A DNA stretch of 64,000 nt from Bradyrhizobium sp. CCGUVB4N (GCF_024199945.1 NZ_JANADP010000001.1:1116001-1180000), one strand, 5' to 3'. Shown: positions 48,850 to 58,226, numbered from the stretch's first letter. Numbers and translations: made by a program. Notes: generated from the letters alone by a model not told the origin.

Positions 48850-49647
48850 ATGGTCTCTGATCTGGCTACGACCCTTTGGCGCCGAATTGGCTCTTGCCTG
48901 GCGTGGGCGGTCTACATGTTCCTGCTGCTACCTACTCTGATCGTTATCCCGATCGCGTTCGGCGACAGCGCCGAGGTACAGTTTCCCCCGGCAACTTGGT
49001 CACTAGGACTCTTTCGGCGATTCTTCGCTGATGAAATCTGGATGACATCGCTCTGGACGAGCATTGAAGTTGCGCTTGTCAGCTCCTTGATCGCTCTTCT
49101 TGTTGGCGTGCCCGCAGCATATGGGCTCGCAAGGGCATGGATAAGAGGCCGCTCGGCGGTGCAGCTGATATTGATGAGTCCGCTGCTTGTCCCAAGTATC
49201 GTCCTCGCCCTGGGCGTCTATCTCTATCTAGGGCGAGCCGGCCTGTCGGGAACGAAGACAGGCATCATCCTCGCCCACACGGCCTATGTCCTGCCTTTCG
49301 TAGTCGTAACAGCTAGTTCCGGATTGAAGGCGCTTGATGCGCGGATCGAACTGGCTGTGCAGGTTTTGGGCGCCAACCGGTCGCAAGTGCTGCGATATGT
49401 CGTTATTCCGCAACTTCGGCCAACCATCTTGGTGAGTTTTCTGTTCGCATTCTTGATGTCCTTCGATGAGGTCGTGCTCTCGTGGTTCTTGAGCGGCACC
49501 TCGGCCACCACCTTACCCGTCAAGATGTTCACGGCAATTCATTGGGAAGTGTCACCGGTTCTGGCTGCGGTTGCTACTCTCCTGACCATTGTATCGGCAG
49601 CAGCATGCCTCGGCGCAGCGCTCCTCCAGCGAAACCCAACACACTAG
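48850..49647 (+). CDS. ABC transporter permease, PotC-like
   Basis: 265 residues, about six helices. The coupling loop is DARIELAVQVLGANRSQVLRYVVIPQLRPTILVSFLFAFLMSFDEVVLSWFL, as in PotC. It starts 10 bp after the first permease gene with GGGG upstream. Confidence 0.88.
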   Translation: MVSDLATTLWRRIGSCLAWAVYMFLLLPTLIVIPIAFGDSAEVQFPPATWSLGLFRRFFADEIWMTSLWTSIEVALVSSLIALLVGVPAAYGLARAWIRGRSAVQLILMSPLLVPSIVLALGVYLYLGRAGLSGTKTGIILAHTAYVLPFVVVTASSGLKALDARIELAVQVLGANRSQVLRYVVIPQLRPTILVSFLFAFLMSFDEVVLSWFLSGTSATTLPVKMFTAIHWEVSPVLAAVATLLTIVSAAACLGAALLQRNPTH

Positions 49648-49657
49648 GGGCTCATCC

Positions 49658-50776
49658 GTGAACGCCACCGCGAATTCCGAAGCTGTCCGACTCCGGGTTG
49701 ATCGAGTTAGCAAGCAATATGGTGATATGACTGCCTTAGCGGCTACCGATCTCGTTATCCGAAAGGGAGAGTTTGTCAGCCTACTTGGGCCCTCAGGATC
49801 CGGTAAGACCACGCTCCTCAACATCGTTGCCGGCGCCGCAATGCCTTCAACAGGGCGAGTGCTGCTGGACGGCCGTGACATCACGCACCTGCCGTCACGC
49901 GAACGCAACCTCGGCATGGTCTTCCAGCATTACGCGCTAATCCCGCATATGACCGTTTTCGACAATGTCGCCTTTCCGTTGAAAGTGCGGGGTGTGGCCA
50001 AGAATGAGATCGCTGACCGTGTGCGGGCCGTGCTGGCCACTGTCCGACTCGACCAACTGACTGATCGGAAACCTAGTCAACTGTCTGGCGGGCAGCAGCA
50101 GCGCGTGTCGATCGCTCGCTGCCTCGTCTATGATCCGCCGGTCATTTTGATGGACGAACCGCTTGGTGCTCTGGACAAGGGCTTGCGTGAAGCCATGCAG
50201 TTTGAGATCAAGCGACTTCATAGGCAGCTTGGCATCACCGCACTGTATGTCACGCACGATCAGGACGAAGCTATGGCGCTCTCCGATCGGATCTGCGTCA
50301 TGAACAACGGCTCGATTGCCCAGCTTTCAGCAGCTCGCGAACTCTATTATCAGCCGACCAGCAAGTTTGTTGCGGAATTCCTGGGCGAGTCGAACGTTCT
50401 TCCGGGTAAAGTAACCTCATCAGGTTCCACCATTGAAGTTGAACTCGACGAAGGAGCAGGTTCGGTTCGGAGCACTCAGCCTTGTACTCTCAAGCCGGGC
50501 GAGCAAGCGTTTGCGATGATGCGTCCTGAGAGCATCTCAATCGTGGCAACCCCTGGCCAGACCGCAGCCGATAACAAGCTGGCTTGCACCGTGGAGGGCG
50601 TTGAGTTTATCGGTGGTGTTAGTCGTGTCCGGCTCCGCGCGGCCGGTAATATCGCCTTGAGCGTCAAGTTGTTGTCGAGCCACAAACCGCTCGCCACGCT
50701 CGCATCAGGAGACCACGTCTGGGCTACCTGGAGCCCTTCCGATACGATCTTGCTCGACCGCACCCACGATGCGTGA
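49658..50776 (+). CDS. ABC transporter ATP-binding protein, PotA-like
   Basis: 372 residues from GTG 49658, 10 bp after the permease stop. Walker A GPSGSGKTTLLN, Q-loop VFQHYALIPHMT, signature LSGGQQQR, Walker B VILMDEPLGALD and His switch YVTHDQDEA; a C-terminal TOBE domain follows from about residue 270. Its stop lies close to, or overlaps, the IclR start. Confidence 0.9.
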   Translation: MNATANSEAVRLRVDRVSKQYGDMTALAATDLVIRKGEFVSLLGPSGSGKTTLLNIVAGAAMPSTGRVLLDGRDITHLPSRERNLGMVFQHYALIPHMTVFDNVAFPLKVRGVAKNEIADRVRAVLATVRLDQLTDRKPSQLSGGQQQRVSIARCLVYDPPVILMDEPLGALDKGLREAMQFEIKRLHRQLGITALYVTHDQDEAMALSDRICVMNNGSIAQLSAARELYYQPTSKFVAEFLGESNVLPGKVTSSGSTIEVELDEGAGSVRSTQPCTLKPGEQAFAMMRPESISIVATPGQTAADNKLACTVEGVEFIGGVSRVRLRAAGNIALSVKLLSSHKPLATLASGDHVWATWSPSDTILLDRTHDA

Positions 50777-50780
50777 GACC

Positions 50781-51593
50781 ATGGCTTCGCAGAATTCAGC
50801 GAGCGGTAGTTTCACGGACTATCGAGACGACCGCCTCTTTGTCGAAGCTATCGAGAAGTGCTTCATCGTCCTCGAGGCCTTCGGGGCGCGCAGCCCCGCG
50901 ATGAATATAGCGCAGCTGAGCCTCAAAACAGGGTTGGGACGCAGCGCAATCCAGCGGATTGTCTACACGCTAAGTGAGCTCGGTTATCTGCAGCGTGAAG
51001 AGGAGACCAAGCAACTGAGTCTGGCGCCTAAGAGCCTCAGCTTAGGTTCGCGATATATCGCAGCAGATAACCTAATTGAACTCGCTCAGCCGTTTTTGCG
51101 CGACATTGCTGAGCGGTTCGACGAGACGGTGACCCTCGCTCGTTTGGATCGATCCGAGATTGTCGTCGTTTCCAGTGTCCCGAGTTCGCAAGTTATTAGC
51201 GCCTCCGTGCCTGTCGGTGCACGGTATCCTATCGAGGGGTCTGCGTCCGGATGGGTTCTCGTGGCAGACATGCCCGAAATCGCGCAGCTGAAAATTGTCG
51301 AGAAGATCCGTTCGCGCACCGGTTCGCGATGGGCGTCCAATGACGAGCTGCTCAGGAGACTGGAAGAAGTTCGCGTACGTGGCTTTTCGCTTATCGAGCC
51401 GCCACTGTTCCTGGGTGGGCTGTCTATCGCTGCGCCGATCCTTAATGTGGATGGCACCGCTTGTGCCGCTTTGGCTGTGTCTTGCCCAACAGCCCGATGG
51501 TCCATCGAGGAAGCGAGCGCCCGCATCACCCCTATCATCGTTCACGCCGGGCATGCCCTATCTCGATTGAATGGCTGGCACGGCGGCGAGTGA
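50781..51593 (+). CDS. IclR family regulator
   Basis: 270 residues from ATG 50781, with an alternative ATG 50769 that overlaps the ATPase gene. N-terminal winged helix (MNIAQLSLKTGLGRSAIQRIVYTLSELGYL) and a C-terminal ligand domain (GARYPIEGSASGWVLVADM and LGGLSIAAPILNVDG). Its place at the end of the ligase-importer run suggests that it controls that run. Confidence 0.87.
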   Translation: MASQNSASGSFTDYRDDRLFVEAIEKCFIVLEAFGARSPAMNIAQLSLKTGLGRSAIQRIVYTLSELGYLQREEETKQLSLAPKSLSLGSRYIAADNLIELAQPFLRDIAERFDETVTLARLDRSEIVVVSSVPSSQVISASVPVGARYPIEGSASGWVLVADMPEIAQLKIVEKIRSRTGSRWASNDELLRRLEEVRVRGFSLIEPPLFLGGLSIAAPILNVDGTACAALAVSCPTARWSIEEASARITPIIVHAGHALSRLNGWHGGE

Positions 51594-51664
51594 CGGCTGT
51601 CCAGATCTGGTATACTCAGGCATGGTCGAAAGCGATCGATCGCAGGGCTTGAGGATCGCAGGGA

Positions 51665-52594
51665 ATGGATGTCCGGCATTTCAGATACTTTCTCGCAGTG
51701 GCCGAGGCGCTGAGCTTCGCAAAGGCTGCACGAGCACTGCATATGAGCCAGCCTCCGCTGTCCAAGCGCATTGCTGACATGGAGGAGGAAATTGGCGTCA
51801 AACTATTTGATCGGACGAGCAAGAAAGTCGAGCTAACACAAGCGGGCGAGGCACTTGTTCCTTACGCTCGCGACGCCATTCTGGCGTTTGACGCGGCCGT
51901 ACGAGCAGCTCGGTCTCAATCCCCAAGTCGCAGGCACCGAGTGCGAATTGCTCTCCCGCCAGAAACGTCTCGGGTGGTGATAGAAGAATTGGTTCGCCGA
52001 CTTGAGCAACTCCGGATTGAAGCTGAGCCTGTGGAAGCCTGCACTGCCGATCAGGAGAGCCTCCTGAGAGCAGGCGACATCGACATCGGCGTCCTTCGGC
52101 TTCCCTTCGATGATAGGGGGTTTTGGGTATCCCCCCCACTTGCTCAATCCCTTGGGATTGTGATGGATGCCACGCATCCACTTTGTTCCCAGCCAAGGAT
52201 TTTCCTAGATGATCTTAGCCCATATCCCTTGGTGCAGTTCGCGCGACATTACGCTCCGGGCCTTTATGATGAGTTGCTCAGACTGTGCGCTGAAGGAGGA
52301 TACTCTCCGTCAAAAATTCTCCATGGCGTTAGAATGACCGCGGCTCTCCTCCGAACGGAACAAGCGGTTACGTTTACGACGCCACGCTTCCTAAAGCGCC
52401 GTGGCGATGGAGGCACCAAAGAGCTCGTGTGGCGCTCGCTCCAGAATGATCCAATCCATTGGTGGACGTCGGCAGCATGTCGCCTTGAGGACCATAGGGG
52501 TTCCGTAAAAGCCGCGATCGAGGTGGTTTTGGCAACCGTGGAGCAACATGAAAACTGGCTACGGATTCCACGACCTGAAAAATTCGCTAAATGA
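51665..52594 (+). CDS. LysR family regulator
   Basis: 309 residues. Helix-turn-helix: FLAVAEALSFAKAARALHMSQPPLSKRIADMEEEIG; the effector domain begins RVRIALPPETSRV. It follows IclR on the same strand with a 70-bp gap. Nothing divergent from it is coding, and the next 1.2 kb is decayed, so its target may have been lost. Confidence 0.85.
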   Translation: MDVRHFRYFLAVAEALSFAKAARALHMSQPPLSKRIADMEEEIGVKLFDRTSKKVELTQAGEALVPYARDAILAFDAAVRAARSQSPSRRHRVRIALPPETSRVVIEELVRRLEQLRIEAEPVEACTADQESLLRAGDIDIGVLRLPFDDRGFWVSPPLAQSLGIVMDATHPLCSQPRIFLDDLSPYPLVQFARHYAPGLYDELLRLCAEGGYSPSKILHGVRMTAALLRTEQAVTFTTPRFLKRRGDGGTKELVWRSLQNDPIHWWTSAACRLEDHRGSVKAAIEVVLATVEQHENWLRIPRPEKFAK

Positions 52595-52919
52595 CGGAAG
52601 GCGGCTCCTCCTACATCTAACGACGCTTGAACGAGACCCGCGGGTCTTGGAGACTTCCGGCGATGACCTCTTTTTATCAGGTGGTTGCCGGCACCGCGCT
52701 AGAAGTATGTCGTCCCGCGCTGCGTCGCGACACTTGTAGACGTGGGCTATCAGCGCAAGATCGCCTCCCGACGGGAATATGTTGTTGTTCCTCGTCTACT
52801 GCATCTTGGCATCAGTTTATGTCCGCACAAGCCCAGTGATTGATCGAGCGGTACCGTCCTTGCTGGGTAAGCGCGAATTTCTCCGCATCCTTGCTTTTGA
52901 GTGCTCTAGCTAATGCATG

Positions 52920-52947
52920 AGGTGTCCGCCAAAATAAGTGGACACCT
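52920..52947. repeat. Inverted repeat AGGTGTCC / GGACACCT
   Basis: Perfect 8-bp arms around a 12-base AT-rich centre, immediately before the monooxygenase tail. It could be a leftover insertion-sequence end or a small terminator; no T-run follows. Confidence 0.4.
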
Positions 52948-52951
52948 TGTG

Positions 52952-53083
52952 ATGGCGACGGATGATCAGAAACCGCTGGTCCACGGCCTCGTGCCGGAAC
53001 TGCAACGTCGTGGCCTGTTCCGCACCAAGTACGACGGCCCAGCCCTGCACGATACTCTTGGACTGCTCCAGCCGGAGGGCTGA
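52952..53083 (+). pseudogene. C-terminal tail of an NtaA/SnaA-type FMN monooxygenase
   Basis: The 43-codon frame contains VHGLVPELQRRGLFRTKYDG then LHDTLGL, the usual ending of nitrilotriacetate-monooxygenase-family flavin enzymes. The preceding 400 residues of a complete protein are missing. Confidence 0.6.
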
Positions 53084-53262
53084 GGTCGCGCGTGCCCACG
53101 CACGCTCTGCTCTTCAGCCTCCGCACCATGATCGTGCTACGACTATCCATCTGCGGCCTGAAAATACCGGCGCGACCAGTAAGCCATTGATAACGGACAG
53201 TTCTCAATAGGAGGACGCAGTCAGAGTCTACTCATGCAAAAAGCTTCGGAATCTCTTGTTCA

Positions 53263-53400
53263 ATCAATCGCAATAATCGGGTGTTGCGCCTCCCCGCAAC
53301 CAACTATGCTTGCGATAGCCAGCCATCCAAAGCCCCGGCCTCCGAAAGGAAGTCGGGCTTTTCTTGCTCGCCGAAAAGCGCAAGGATCGCATCCTTGACG
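53263..53400 (-). pseudogene. Decayed 3' end of a serine recombinase gene (copy C)
   Basis: On the minus strand one frame gives EKPDFLSEAGALDGWLSQA and then a stop, matching FLSEAGALNGLLSQ in copy B at 37060-37387. The nucleotide run around 53270-53345 also matches copy A at 25622. The rest of the gene is gone. Confidence 0.65.
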
Positions 53401-53463
53401 CCAGCCTTCGGAGCATCTGTCCAAAAAAAGCCGCCCGCTGTTTAGTCGTGTGCCGCCGCACCC

Positions 53464-53580
53464 GGCATGATCCCGACGGCCCAAAAGTGGCCCACGCGCG
53501 AGAAAGTCCGCGCCGCCCCCGGACGTTCTCGCAAGCCTCTGGCGCCAACCCGAATTGAGGCCTCTAGCTAGGTCTCGCTT
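53464..53580 (+). repeat. Left copy of a ~115-bp direct repeat with conserved hairpin
   Basis: Aligned to 58114-58226 it shares ACGCGCGAGAAAGT, ACGTTCTCGCA, CGCCAACCCGAATTGA, GCCTCTAG and GTCTCGCTT with few indels. Bases 53498-53532 form a hairpin (GCGAGAA-A-GTCCG with CGGAC-G-TTCTCGC). Together with the right copy it brackets a three-gene module. Confidence 0.7.
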
Positions 53581-53827
53581 TGAATCATATCTCTGGAGAA
53601 GCGTTGAAGCCGCGGGGCGAGTTTCCTCCCCTGCGGCGCAACGTTGAGACCGGTACAGGATTCGCAGTGGCCGGCGCGCCGTACCGCTTCAGTCCACTCG
53701 GCTTCGCAGACGAGAAGGGGGTCCTATCCGCGATCAGGGAGACCATCGGTCGTTGGCGTCTCCCAGCAGTCGATCGCGGGCCAACGCGTCAAACGCACAC
53801 TGCTGAAGCCCTGATGCTGTGGGTGAC

Positions 53828-55384
53828 CTATCCGACCATCCGGTCGTGTCCTGTCCAGAAGTTCGCTCGTAGAACCTTCTTGTCGACCTTTCCGACCCCG
53901 GTCATCGGCAACTGTTTGACAAGCTGCACTTGTTTCGGCGCATGAGCAGAGCCTTTGCGGGATTTGACCAAATTGATCAACTCGTCGGGATTGGGGTTCG
54001 AACCTTCGCGCGGGACGACGATCGCGGTGACGGCCTCGCCCCATTTATCGTCAGGAATGCCCACTACCGCGACCATCGCGACATCAGGGTGCTCTGACAA
54101 GACGTCTTCAATCTCACGCGGGAAGATGTTGAATCCACCGGAAACGATCATGTCCTTCTTGCGATCAAGGATGAACATGTAACCACGCTCGTCCTTACGG
54201 GCGATGTCGTCAGTGTGCAGCCAGCCGTTCTTCAACGTTTCGGCTGTGATGTCTGGCTGCTTCCAGTATTCTGCCATGACGTGCGGTGCACGAACGCAGA
54301 TCTCGCCTGCTTCGCCCGTTTCCACTTCTTGATCGTCGTCGTCGAGAATTTTTACATCGCATACCGATATCGGGAAGCCGCAAGAAAGGAACAATTCGGG
54401 CGTATTCGGATCGTGGTCGGCTTTGCGCAGCACCGAAACCGGATAGCACTCTGTTTGGCCGTAGAGCTGAGAGAATACCTGTCCGATTCTCTCGATCCCC
54501 TCGACTAGGCGGCTCGTCGACATCGCCGATGCACCGTACAAGACTAGTTCGAGTGACGAGAGGTCGGTCCTTGAGAGCGACGGATGATCGAGTAGCATGT
54601 AAATCATGGTCGGTACGAAGAGTGTGAAATTGATGCGCTCGCGCTGTATTGTGTGGAGCACCGCTTCCGGATCGAAGCCCTTCAGCATGTGAATGGTTCC
54701 GCCAGTCATCAAGGTCGGAAGCACCTTGGTTCCTGCGACATGGCTGATCGGAGCGACGGCAAGATACCGAGCTGCCTCCGGAATCTCGAAGTCGGCCAGG
54801 ATTGCGCCGGCGAATCCGCCATATTGGCGGTGGTATCGAAGCGCTCCCTTCGATCTCCCTGTGGTCCCGCCCGTATAGTTGAGAATTGCGATGTCGTCGG
54901 GTTCGGCGAAGCTGCGCGGGGTTACGTGTCCGACGGCTTCGATGGTCTTCAGCAGATCGGTACCGTATTGAGCGCGACCTAGGGTAAACACTGCTTTCAG
55001 CCCGGCAGCGCTCGCCGCGAGCTCGCCGCCTCGATCGTGGAACGCAGCCGCGTCGACTATCAGCATCGCGGACTCTGAGTCCTCAAGCTGAAAGAGTTGA
55101 TCTTGAAGGGAGCCGAGCGGGTGCAGCCAAGTGATGCCGAACCTGGCGAGCTGCGCCGCGACGCTCGCGCACCACATGTCTGCCCGGTTGGCGGTCAGGA
55201 GTGCGACGCGCGATCCTGGAGGCAGATTCATCTGCATAAAGACGCTCTGCATGCGTCCAATCAGGTCGAAAGCGCCTCGATAGCTTAGGGTCCCCTCCGG
55301 CCAGCTAAAGGCTGTTCGGGAGGGGTAGCGTGCGAGCGCCCGCAGGGTTTGCTCGCAAACCGCAGGGAAAGCGTGGAGTGACAT
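53828..55384 (-). CDS. AMP-forming acyl-CoA ligase (class I adenylate-forming)
   Basis: 518 residues. P-loop NYTGGTTGRSKGAL, YGQTECYPVSV, WLHTDDIARKDERGYMFILDRKKDMIVSGGFNIFPREIE (adenylate-binding and hinge) and catalytic Lys in MTGVGKVDKKVL. It resembles long- or medium-chain and aromatic acid CoA ligases. It is the last gene of the leftward module with the nitronate-monooxygenase-like gene and the Liv-type binding protein. The substrate is unknown. Confidence 0.87.
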   Translation of the reverse strand: MSLHAFPAVCEQTLRALARYPSRTAFSWPEGTLSYRGAFDLIGRMQSVFMQMNLPPGSRVALLTANRADMWCASVAAQLARFGITWLHPLGSLQDQLFQLEDSESAMLIVDAAAFHDRGGELAASAAGLKAVFTLGRAQYGTDLLKTIEAVGHVTPRSFAEPDDIAILNYTGGTTGRSKGALRYHRQYGGFAGAILADFEIPEAARYLAVAPISHVAGTKVLPTLMTGGTIHMLKGFDPEAVLHTIQRERINFTLFVPTMIYMLLDHPSLSRTDLSSLELVLYGASAMSTSRLVEGIERIGQVFSQLYGQTECYPVSVLRKADHDPNTPELFLSCGFPISVCDVKILDDDDQEVETGEAGEICVRAPHVMAEYWKQPDITAETLKNGWLHTDDIARKDERGYMFILDRKKDMIVSGGFNIFPREIEDVLSEHPDVAMVAVVGIPDDKWGEAVTAIVVPREGSNPNPDELINLVKSRKGSAHAPKQVQLVKQLPMTGVGKVDKKVLRANFWTGHDRMVG

Positions 55385-55467
55385 GTTTCCACCTCGTCTT
55401 GGTTGTTTCTTTTCTGGCCCTGCTCATCCAAGGAAGCTGGGCGAAGTCTTCGTTTGCGGGGCACGGA

Positions 55468-56439
55468 TCATCGCGCCTGGCCGGCGCCGCGGAATTCCGT
55501 GATGGTCTGCGCGATCAAATCATCAACGGACAGGATATTTCTGACTCCGGAAGTTGAATGCCCGCCGCTCCAGATGTCCCGCCACCTCGTCGGCCGAGCT
55601 TCCCGCGCGGCGATGTCAATGTCGTTCCCGATTTCGATCGAACCATGCGGCGGCAGGTTGTCCGGTTCGAGGCCCGCTGCCTTGATCGACGGCCTCAGCA
55701 TGTTGGTCTGCAATCCCGTGAACGCGGTAGTCAGAAGGACATCGTCCGCAGAGCTCTCTACGAGCATCTGCTTGTATCTCTGATCAGCCATGCTCTCGCG
55801 AGTCGCGATGAACTTGGTTCCCATGTAAGCGAGATCACAGCCCAGTGCCTGCGCCGCTCGCAGGGCGACACCGTCGCTAATTCCGCCGGCGAGCACGATC
55901 ACACCGTCGAAAAACGTGCGGACCGCGCGGACGAACGCGAATGGATTGAGCCAGCCGGTCTGGCCGCCAGCCCCTGCCGTCAACAGCACGAGACCGTCGA
56001 CGCCTGCCTCTACTGCTCGTTCTGCGTGCCGAATGGACGCCACGTCAGCAAGAACCATGACGCCGGACTCCTGAAGCGGTCGAAGCACGGGGGTAGGGGA
56101 TCCGACCGAGGTGATGACCATCTCTGCCTTGTGTTTAAGGACGACCTGCAGATCCTCTGACAGGCGGGCATTGGATTTGTGTACGATCAGGTTCGGACAG
56201 ACCGGCGCATGGCGTCTCTCGGTTTCGGATTGGTAACGGTGCAGGCGCTCGTTGATCGTAGTTAGCCAATGATCGAGCTCGTCGGCGCTGCGGCAATTCA
56301 CCGTCGGGAATGATCCTATTACCCCGTTTCGGCTCGCGGCCACGACGAGTTCGATGCCCGAGACGAGGAACATCGGGGCCGCGATCAACGGTAAGGCTAG
56401 GCGATCCTGAAACTGTGCCAGTTGCTTCGACGAGTCCAC
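55468..56439 (-). CDS. Nitronate monooxygenase family flavoprotein with altered active site
   Basis: 323 residues from GTG 56439, preceded by GAAGGAGAG. The FMN TIM barrel of the NMO family is recognisable (PLIAAPMFLVSG at the start, VIVLAGGISDG as phosphate site, CDLAYMGTKFIATRES). The active-site His, usually in an AGGH motif, is replaced: AGAGGQTGW has Gln. The enzyme may thus oxidise something other than nitronates or act as an enoyl-reductase-like flavoprotein. It lies between the binding-protein gene (81 bp) and the CoA ligase. Confidence 0.83.
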   Translation of the reverse strand: MDSSKQLAQFQDRLALPLIAAPMFLVSGIELVVAASRNGVIGSFPTVNCRSADELDHWLTTINERLHRYQSETERRHAPVCPNLIVHKSNARLSEDLQVVLKHKAEMVITSVGSPTPVLRPLQESGVMVLADVASIRHAERAVEAGVDGLVLLTAGAGGQTGWLNPFAFVRAVRTFFDGVIVLAGGISDGVALRAAQALGCDLAYMGTKFIATRESMADQRYKQMLVESSADDVLLTTAFTGLQTNMLRPSIKAAGLEPDNLPPHGSIEIGNDIDIAAREARPTRWRDIWSGGHSTSGVRNILSVDDLIAQTITEFRGAGQAR

Positions 56440-56520
56440 CTTCTCTCCTTCGATCGCACTTTGTAGCCATCTGAGAACGGAAGCCGCACGGACTTCCAAA
56501 TCCGTGCGGCTCGGATGCTC

Positions 56521-57735
56521 CTAGTTGGACAACTTGCCTTCGATGATCGGACCAAAAGTGACCCAATTGTCTCCTTCAAATTTCATCAACTGCATCTGTT
56601 CGATCGGGAAATGATCGGTAGGCGACGTGTTGAGAGTGATTCCGGGGAGCAAAGTCGAGGGTGCGAAACCATTCAGGCTTTCTGAGACCTTCATGATGTT
56701 CTCCCGGGTCAGGTTATCCCCCGCCTGCTCGAGAATATATTGGAGTGTTTGAAGAGCTGCATAGGAGTAGGTAACGAGGCTGCTATTGCGGTCTGCATCA
56801 GGTGCGTACTTCTGCAAGAAGCGTTCGCATTCCTGAATGCCTGGGTCGTTCTTCCAACGAGGGTCTGTCGGGTCTTTGTAATACCCTGCGCTGATGATGC
56901 CTTGCGCGTAGTTGAGGCCGGCCGGTTTGATCACCGCTCCTACGGAGCTCGAAACGTTGTTGAGGATATGGACAGGCTTCCAATCCAGCTCGCCCATCTT
57001 CCGAATCGCCATCGCGGCAAATTTGGGCTGGCTGAGATTGAGCAGCAGATCTGCTCCTGACGCCTTCAGCTTGACGATCTGCGAATCGATCGTGGGGTCG
57101 CTAAAGTCGTAGGTCGCCTCAGCGACGATCATCGAGGTCTTGTCGCCGAGCCCATCCTTGACGCCTTTGTATATGTCCTTGCCGTACTCGTCGTTGGCAA
57201 CGAGGACGGCCACCTTCGCGGCGGGATGTTCCTTCAGAACCCATTTTGCATAGATCCGACCTTCCGATTGATAGGATGCATTGAAGGGCATCGTCCACGG
57301 AAACGCTTTCGGATCCTCGCCGAACCTCGTGCCCCCGGTGGCGAGCATGAGCTGCGGCACCTTCTTCTGGTTCATGTACTTCATGATGGCAAGATTCGGC
57401 GGAACACCGAGCGTCTGGTAGAGGAATAGGACTTCGTCGCTTTCAACCAGCTTGCGGGCCTGCTCGACCGTTTTCGGCGGGCTGTAGGCGTCGTCATACG
57501 AGATCCAATTGATCTTCCGTCCGTGGATTCCGCCCTTTTCGTTGATCATCGTCACGTAGGCAGAAGCGATCTTTCCCACGATGGCGTAGGCGGAAGCGGG
57601 CCCGCTGTAGGGCAGGATATTTCCAATCTTGATCTCGGTGTCGCTCGCGCCCGGGCCGTACTGCTTCTGGGCCAATGCTTCCTGCGAACCGATTGTGATG
57701 CCAGCGGCGACGGCAAAAAATATCAAACCACGCAT
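56521..57735 (-). CDS. Branched-chain amino acid/amide-type (Liv) substrate-binding protein, orphan
   Basis: 404 residues from ATG 57735, with CAGGAGGAG upstream. Sec signal peptide about 1-22 (cleavage near SQEALAQ). The fold-type I binding protein is clear from DTEIKIGNILPYSGPASAYAIVGK and VAVLVANDEYGKDIYKG. No LivHMGF genes are in the window, so it must use a transporter encoded elsewhere. It is first in the module and probably binds the acid, amide or nitro compound that the next two genes process. Confidence 0.87.
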   Translation of the reverse strand: MRGLIFFAVAAGITIGSQEALAQKQYGPGASDTEIKIGNILPYSGPASAYAIVGKIASAYVTMINEKGGIHGRKINWISYDDAYSPPKTVEQARKLVESDEVLFLYQTLGVPPNLAIMKYMNQKKVPQLMLATGGTRFGEDPKAFPWTMPFNASYQSEGRIYAKWVLKEHPAAKVAVLVANDEYGKDIYKGVKDGLGDKTSMIVAEATYDFSDPTIDSQIVKLKASGADLLLNLSQPKFAAMAIRKMGELDWKPVHILNNVSSSVGAVIKPAGLNYAQGIISAGYYKDPTDPRWKNDPGIQECERFLQKYAPDADRNSSLVTYSYAALQTLQYILEQAGDNLTRENIMKVSESLNGFAPSTLLPGITLNTSPTDHFPIEQMQLMKFEGDNWVTFGPIIEGKLSN

Positions 57736-58006
57736 ATTCAGCGCTCCTCCTGTCTCGTTTTTGCTTGATCGTTTGGACGCCTGGACGTCCCGCAGCTCTC
57801 TCAAAGCGGTGCCATTGTCACCGTTGATTTCGGCATCAAAGTTTCTTCTGTCTGTAAATTTATCAAGCAATATCAAATTATTGCCGATATTTTACAGCAG
57901 TAAAAATTATGACACTGACGTCATGTTACTAAAGTTGGACTTTTGGTCAAGCCCACGCTCCCCATATGTGTGTTCTCAACTCGCTCCTAACGTGAAGGTG
58001 CGGCTG

Positions 58007-58120
58007 ATGATTGCCGCAATCGACAAGCTCGAAGTTCGGCGCGCTGGAGCCAAGCTCGGCGGCGGCGAGAAGCGCATCGAGGCCCAGCATGGCCGCGGCA
58101 AGCGGGTGCGTCAGGCGTGA
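58007..58120 (+). pseudogene. Truncated 5' copy of pccB
   Basis: A 37-codon frame shares the N-terminus of PccB at 60379. [18 protein letters not shown] is identical, followed by GRGK where the intact gene has ARGK; then the frame diverges into VRQA and stops. The break coincides with the beginning of the right direct repeat at 58114. It is an old partial duplicate or the scar of an insertion at pccB. Confidence 0.8.
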
Positions 58121-58226
58121 TCCGGGCGGCCAGGATTGTCCTACGCGCGAGAAAGTTCGCTCCGTCCCCAACGTTCTCGCAGGCCTGTCAAACGCCAACC
58201 CGAATTGACGCCTCTAGGTCTCGCTT
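58114..58226 (+). repeat. Right copy of the ~115-bp direct repeat
   Basis: Partner of 53464-53580. Its hairpin (58147-58180) keeps the outer GCGAGAA/TTCTCGC stem, while the inner pairs change together: GTCCG/CGGAC at the left copy, GTT/AAC here. It begins where the pccB fragment ends. Confidence 0.7.

Larger units (their letters stand above)
52595..53827. other. Remnant region with no intact gene
   Basis: About 1.2 kb between the LysR gene and the convergent CoA ligase. It holds a hairpin (52920-52947), a monooxygenase tail, a recombinase tail and the left direct repeat, each listed separately. Other frames here match nothing I recognise. Confidence 0.6.

Noticed and set aside
53580..53945. 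Plus-strand 121-residue open frame after the left repeat
   Set aside because: No recognisable domain, and it overlaps the 3' end of the CoA ligase on the other strand; the non-overlapping part could be decayed coding DNA but I cannot name it.
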